A stretch of DNA of 9,941 nucleotides. It comes from a bacterium. GTDB taxonomy: Bacteria > Patescibacteriota > Microgenomatia > UBA1400 > RBG-16-45-19. The notes under the pieces were generated by a model. It was not told the DNA's origin. It did not search any database and saw only the letters and a program-made list of their open reading frames with translations. The translations under genes were made by a program, and so were the position numbers. Shown in pieces: positions 6,967 through 9,941 of the stretch. The stretch covers positions 1-9,941 of the forward strand of contig QKAA01000057.1 of assembly GCA_003247275.1 (NCBI GenBank), read 5' to 3'. Numbering within the stretch: the first letter of the stretch is position 1; every line of letters starts with the position of its first letter.

Positions 6967-7825
6967 AGCGTTTGTAATTCTTATTAAATTTTTCTAGGAT
7001 TATAGCCCCAATATCTTGAGGATGAAAGTAAGCGACATGAGAAGTGACATATTCTCGGGTCATGTGTTGTTTCATATAGAGGTGTTGTAATGTATAAGCA
7101 ATTGATTCAAGAAATAGCAGCCATTTGTTTGTGACTGATCGTCGAAGTGAACGTGAACTTAGTTGAGGAATACTGGTGTTTGGCAAAAATTGTTTGATCC
7201 ATTGGTTACTTTTTTGAAAACGAGCAGCGATGTTGTCGGGGTCAAAAAGAGGTTTCACCAAGATAACTTCATGAGCGGTATAGAGATTGCGATTATTGGC
7301 AGGGACAGCAAGGTGAGTTTCTTCAAGATATAAATTGGCGCAGATTTTATTATTTGGGTTGGTGTCGTGGGGAGTACGGCGCACTCTCATTATTTCTAGA
7401 ACAACCGTGACTCCAAGCCGGGTAAGCCACAACATATTGGATTTGGTGATGATCATAATGTCGATGTCGTCGAGTTCCGCGGCATTGTCGGCAGCAACGG
7501 TGCCAGTGAGAAAAATGGCTTTGACCCCGGGAATTTTGCTGACTTTTTTAATAATCGGCTGAGATCTGACGAGTTTTTCGGTACTGATTCTTAACCGCTG
7601 CTTGCGAATTGCGGCTAAGTGATTTCTACCGGAGAGAAAATAATACTGATTGTGAGTAAAAATTACTTTTTGAGCGATAAGTTGATCGAGGTTTTGTTTA
7701 AGACTTTTTTGGGAAATTTTGCGATTTCCTTGGTAGCGAAGCTGAATTTCGGATAAAGTCAGGGCAAAATCAAAACAGTCGGCGTAGGCTAGCGCTTTGA
7801 CAATGCCTGATTGAGTCTGGTTCAT
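6950..7825 (-). CDS. Winged-helix / nucleotidyltransferase-domain protein of unknown function
   Basis: The 291-residue protein (from ATG 7825) seems to have two parts. The N-terminal 75 or so residues look like a winged helix (TLSEIQLRYQG, then KSLKQNLDQLIAQKVI). A Pol-beta-type nucleotidyltransferase core follows, with FLTGT (105-109) for the Gly-Ser/Thr motif and DDIDIMII (119-126), in which D120 and D122 would bind metal. The remaining 150 residues are basic and helical, with no motif I recognise. Such folds transfer nucleotides to proteins, small molecules or RNA; the target here is unknown. An upstream in-frame start (7894) would add 23 residues overlapping the divergent gene and is disfavoured. 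No Shine-Dalgarno site; a TACAAT lies six bases before the ATG. Forms an operon with the cytidylyltransferase-like gene. Confidence 0.75.
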   Translation of the reverse strand: MNQTQSGIVKALAYADCFDFALTLSEIQLRYQGNRKISQKSLKQNLDQLIAQKVIFTHNQYYFLSGRNHLAAIRKQRLRISTEKLVRSQPIIKKVSKIPGVKAIFLTGTVAADNAAELDDIDIMIITKSNMLWLTRLGVTVVLEIMRVRRTPHDTNPNNKICANLYLEETHLAVPANNRNLYTAHEVILVKPLFDPDNIAARFQKSNQWIKQFLPNTSIPQLSSRSLRRSVTNKWLLFLESIAYTLQHLYMKQHMTREYVTSHVAYFHPQDIGAIILEKFNKNYKRYDSSL

Positions 7826-7831
7826 GACGTT

Positions 7832-7858
7832 ATTGTAACAGCCCTGCTGGTGTACAAT
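7832..7858. promoter_or_regulatory. Divergent promoter pair with mirrored TACAAT boxes
   Basis: Only 42 bases separate the two divergent start codons. A minus-strand TACAAT (7837-7832) lies six bases before ATG 7825, and a plus-strand TACAAT (7853-7858) lies nine bases before ATG 7868. Together they make an inverted repeat with 15 bases between. Neither has a good -35. AGAGG (7859-7863) precedes the yqeY-like ATG by four bases and could also be a weak ribosome site. Confidence 0.5.
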
Positions 7859-7867
7859 AGAGGCACG

Positions 7868-8299
7868 ATGTTGAGAGATACACTTTTTGAACAAATGAAA
7901 ATGGCGATGAAGGCACGTGAAGCGGAACGGCTGTCGGTGCTGCGCTATTTATTGTCAGAAATTAAGAACGTGGAGATTGATGCAAAACATGAATTGGGGG
8001 ACGAAGAGGTAATTCAACTTTTAAGGAAAGAGGTAAAACGAAGAAAAGAAGCAATTGAACAATACGTGACTGCCGGTAGAGATGATATTGTCACCAAGGA
8101 AAAACGAGAATTGACAGTGATTGAGTCATTTTTGCCAAAAATGATGGATCGGGAAGCAGTAGAAGCAGTTGTTGAGAGTGTGGTAGCAGAATTAGGTGGG
8201 GCTGATTTTGGTATGGTGATGAAAGCGGCAATGCAGAAGTTACAAGGTCAGGCAGACGGTAAGTTGGTAAGCGAGTTGGTTAGGTCGAAGATTCTTTAG
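7868..8299 (+). CDS. yqeY: GatB/YqeY-domain protein
   Basis: The 143-residue protein matches the GatB/YqeY family over its full length. It opens with a helix (MLRDTLFEQMKMAMKAREA), continues with RLSVLRYLLSEIKNVEID, a charged coil with VKRRKEAIEQY and AGRDD, and ESFLPKMM. It ends with the YqeY tail (GMVMKAAMQKLQGQADGK). The domain is shared with the C-terminal tRNA-binding part of the GatB amidotransferase subunit, so tRNA binding is plausible. The function of stand-alone members is not established. The start is ATG 7868; the frame is open back to 7811, but that extension crosses the promoter and the divergent gene start. Probably near-leaderless, see the divergent promoter entry. A separate promoter for the next small gene begins right after its stop. 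Confidence 0.93.
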   Translation: MLRDTLFEQMKMAMKAREAERLSVLRYLLSEIKNVEIDAKHELGDEEVIQLLRKEVKRRKEAIEQYVTAGRDDIVTKEKRELTVIESFLPKMMDREAVEAVVESVVAELGGADFGMVMKAAMQKLQGQADGKLVSELVRSKIL

Positions 8300-8300
8300 A

Positions 8301-8330
8301 TTGACGGTGAGGCAAAAAATTTGTTATGCT
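8301..8330 (+). promoter_or_regulatory. Promoter of the small membrane-protein gene
   Basis: TTGACG (8301-8306, five of six), an 18-base spacer and TATGCT (8325-8330, four of six). It starts one base after the yqeY-like stop codon and predicts a start a few bases before ATG 8342. Confidence 0.5.
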
Positions 8331-8341
8331 TGTTTTAGGTT

Positions 8342-8449
8342 ATGGAAGACCTATCTCAAATATTTATCACTGATGGCTTACTTAAAAAGATCGTAGCGAT
8401 CTTGCCAGTGTTTGGTCTTTTGGTATACCTCAACTGGTTAGGCCTTTAA
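8342..8449 (+). CDS. Small (35-residue) putative membrane protein
   Basis: A short frame from ATG 8342 to TAA 8447 sits between its own promoter and a strong terminator, which makes it a plausible single-gene unit. The first 14 residues are mixed and mildly acidic. KK at 15-16 precedes a hydrophobic stretch of 19 residues (17-35: IVAILPVFGLLVYLNWLGL), long enough for one membrane span that ends the protein. This would fit a tail-anchored topology. AGG two bases before the ATG is too close for a good ribosome site, and the predicted leader is only about five bases. I recognise no family. It could instead be an untranslated spacer, but the composition is very membrane-like. Confidence 0.5.
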   Translation: MEDLSQIFITDGLLKKIVAILPVFGLLVYLNWLGL

Positions 8450-8496
8450 TTTTTTTCTTTTTCTTTGATGTTTTTTGGCGGTTACTTTTTGGCGTT

Positions 8497-8524
8497 AAAA
8501 AAGCGAAGTTACCTTCGCCTTTTT
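8497..8524. terminator. Bidirectional terminator between small ORF and ferredoxin gene
   Basis: GCGAAG (8503-8508) and CTTCGC (8513-8518) form a perfect 6-bp stem with a TTAC loop. It is flanked by six A (8497-8502) on one side and C plus five T (8519-8524) on the other. It can end the plus-strand transcript and the minus-strand ferredoxin transcript. Confidence 0.8.
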
Positions 8525-8549
8525 AATATTGTTTATTTAATTGAATTAT

Positions 8550-9308
8550 TTACTTTGGCCAGACTTTTTCACCAGTTGTGGTGTCGTAGACTTCGATGGC
8601 TAAAGTGGGACAGCTTTGAGCTGAGAGGAGTAAGTTTTCATCGGTTTCTTGACTGATGGTGGGAAGAACTTGAGCAATTTGCTCGTCGTTTAGTTGGTAT
8701 GACTTGGGGGAAACAGCGATACATGAAGCAGCACCAATACACTTATCTTTTAGAACAACGACTTTATATTTACCACTTCCTTTACCTTCAAATAATGAGG
8801 CTTTATCAGATGAAGGGGTTGCGGGAACTGTATCGGCTTGAGGGGAAGGAGTTGAAGGAGCCACTGGTTCTGGAACTGCGGCGGGTGGAGGAGTTACAGG
8901 CTCAACTGGTGGAGTTGGTGGAGTGAGGGGTTCGTCGACAACTGGAGGAGTTGGTGGAGTAAGAGGCTCGACCGGAACAACTGGCTCAGGAGCGGGTGGA
9001 GTTACGGGGGTATCGACAGAGGGAACTGGAGGAGTCATGGGTTCCATTGGTGGAGTTGGAGTAACTATTGGGTCAACTGATGAGGCTGGGGGCGTCACGG
9101 GTTCGGGAGCAACAGCTGGTTGAGGCATGGGTGAGGGGGGAGCTGGTGAGGTGACTGGCTCAACGGGAATAACTGGCTCGGGAGCAACAGGAGTTTCGGG
9201 TTCAACGGGAGCAACTGGCTCTGGGGCGGAAGAGGTCGCGGTTGGATCTGCGGCTGTATTGTCAGATGCATCGTTATTAGTATTGAAGATTGGTTTATTG
9301 AAATCCAT
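8550..9308 (-). CDS. Ferredoxin with long proline-rich N-terminal extension
   Basis: Electron carrier with two parts in 252 residues. Residues about 27-165 are a low-complexity, disordered-looking stretch of Pro, Val, Glu and Thr (repeats such as PLTPPTPPV and PVAPVEP) without Cys. Residues about 180-252 are a small single-cluster ferredoxin: KCIGAASC gives C190 and C196, and SCPTLAIEV gives C233. The second-ligand position, occupied by Cys or Asp in [4Fe-4S] relatives, is A193. Three cysteines with this spacing resemble [3Fe-4S] ferredoxins, which is inferred. There is no signal peptide or membrane span, so the tail should be cytosolic. PPP at 140-142 would need EF-P to translate smoothly. 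GGGAG lies eight bases before the ATG. It follows the reductase gene by 63 bases, its likely electron donor or acceptor. Confidence 0.88.
   Translation of the reverse strand: MDFNKPIFNTNNDASDNTAADPTATSSAPEPVAPVEPETPVAPEPVIPVEPVTSPAPPSPMPQPAVAPEPVTPPASSVDPIVTPTPPMEPMTPPVPSVDTPVTPPAPEPVVPVEPLTPPTPPVVDEPLTPPTPPVEPVTPPPAAVPEPVAPSTPSPQADTVPATPSSDKASLFEGKGSGKYKVVVLKDKCIGAASCIAVSPKSYQLNDEQIAQVLPTISQETDENLLLSAQSCPTLAIEVYDTTTGEKVWPK
8904..8970. repeat. Tandem 36-base repeat in the proline-rich coding region
   Basis: Bases 8904-8934 recur at 8940-8970 with 27 of 31 identical, a period of 36 bases or 12 codons. Each unit encodes PLTPPTPPV. Shorter, more decayed copies of the same vocabulary spread over about 8860-9240. 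The repeat period keeps the frame, as expected for a protein tail growing by slippage. Confidence 0.8.
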
Positions 9309-9371
9309 AACAATTACTCCCTTTGTATTTATATTAGTTTACGAAAAATACGAGATTAAGTAAACCTTTTT

Positions 9372-9941
9372 TCAAGTGAAGCGCTCGTGATGAATGCAGT
9401 TTTCGGTAACCCCGTGATCTTTGAGTAACTTAATGACATCATCAATCATGTGTTGATTACCACAAATATAGAAGCCAGTTTTGCTAAAGTCTTGATTATG
9501 ATTAACCAGACAATCGGTGACGTGACCTTTGCACATCGGCCAACCTTCGGGAGCTTGGGAGAGGACTAAATCAAAATGAAAATTGGGGAAATCGTTTTCC
9601 AACATACGGAAGTCATCTTCCCAAAATAAATCTTCGGGATAGCGCATGCCCCAGTGAAGAGTGATCGGTTTGGTGGTTTTTTGCTCGTAAAGCAAATGAA
9701 AAATCATGCTTCTGATAGCGCTGATACCCGAACCGGTGGCAACAAAACTATACTTTTCTTCTTCTGGATTATCAGCTAAGACAAATAAACCTGCGGGAGC
9801 AACAAAAGTAATATCATCACCGGGAGCCAATGATTGGAGATATCGGCTGCCATCTCCGTGAGGTGAGACATCGACTAAGAGATTGATTTGACCTTTATTA
9901 GCAGGAGTGGAGGGAATGGAATAGGCTTTTTTGGCGGGAAT
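9372..9941 (-). CDS. Ferredoxin-NAD(P)H reductase-like flavoprotein, N-terminus beyond window
   Basis: C-terminal 189 residues of an FNR-superfamily oxidoreductase, which passes electrons between NAD(P)H and a one-electron carrier through FAD. The frame is open to the right edge, so the gene continues past 9941. Residues counted here start at the edge. KAYS (5-8) is the FAD motif, with Lys in place of the usual Arg of RxYS. GDGSRYLQSL and APGDD, then VAPAGLF, complete the flavin domain. The nucleotide domain has FVATGSGISAIRSMI (the GTGTGxxP-like loop), YICGNQHMIDDV and a C-terminal HHERF, as in NAD(P)H-binding members. Cys-Gly near the end is the usual catalytic-site pair. An internal TTG (9830) is not a real start. 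The stop is TGA, 63 bases before the ferredoxin ATG. Relatives include electron-transfer subunits of oxygenases and NqrF, so the exact partner is inferred. Confidence 0.88.
   Translation of the reverse strand: MPAKKAYSIPSTPANKGQINLLVDVSPHGDGSRYLQSLAPGDDITFVAPAGLFVLADNPEEEKYSFVATGSGISAIRSMIFHLLYEQKTTKPITLHWGMRYPEDLFWEDDFRMLENDFPNFHFDLVLSQAPEGWPMCKGHVTDCLVNHNQDFSKTGFYICGNQHMIDDVIKLLKDHGVTENCIHHERFT

Noticed and set aside
7811..7867. Longer N-terminus for the YqeY-like protein, and the matching extension of the divergent gene to 7894
   Set aside because: Each extension would cross the other gene's promoter and start; the family begins at the MLRDTLFEQMK stretch.
8880..9240. Repeat array that could be taken for CRISPR or intergenic repeats
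   Set aside because: The repeats are in frame within a coding sequence, have no unique spacers and simply encode Pro-rich units.

Overview
The window reads as a compact bacterial chromosome of Patescibacteria/CPR type. This is inferred from small housekeeping proteins, short intergenic gaps, single-gene transcription units and an unusual ferredoxin/reductase pair, not from a marker-gene match. TGA is used as a normal stop (gap, reductase gene), which argues against the Gracilibacteria/Absconditabacteria code in which TGA means glycine. No phage, transposon, CRISPR, tRNA or rRNA was found.

Layout, left to right. A glyceraldehyde-3-phosphate dehydrogenase gene (81-1139, minus) has a nucleotide-binding signature that looks NADP-type. 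A 319-base divergent gap (1140-1458) holds promoters for both sides and a long, foldable leader in front of a membrane-anchored M23 peptidoglycan endopeptidase (1459-2112, plus). The peptidase gene converges on pyrH (2120-2842, minus, UMP kinase). The pyrH leader carries an intrinsic terminator and a 14-codon reading frame, an attenuator-like arrangement. rnhB (3044-3649, plus) is divergent from pyrH and shares a bidirectional terminator with the groES-groEL operon (3723-5690, minus), which has a strong promoter and a CIRCE-like HrcA operator.

The next minus-strand block is an SPFH-domain-only protein (5870-6421), a cytidylyltransferase-like protein (6484-6966) and a winged-helix/nucleotidyltransferase protein (6950-7825). 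The last two overlap by 17 bases. Divergent from them is a GatB/YqeY-domain gene (7868-8299, plus), followed by a 35-residue putative membrane protein with its own promoter (8342-8449) and a bidirectional terminator. The right end is a minus-strand redox operon: a flavin-dependent ferredoxin reductase cut by the window edge, then a ferredoxin with a long proline-rich N-terminal extension.

Two themes run across the window. First, rnhB, the SPFH gene and the nucleotidyltransferase gene lack a Shine-Dalgarno sequence and have a -10-like hexamer exactly six bases before the ATG, which suggests leaderless mRNAs. gap, pyrH, groES, groEL and the ferredoxin gene have clear Shine-Dalgarno sites. Second, an NADP-type GAPDH and an NAD(P)H-linked ferredoxin/reductase pair could be joined through NADPH, but that link is inference. 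The best candidates for something undescribed are the pyrH attenuator, the M23 leader RNA, the proline-rich ferredoxin and the small membrane protein.
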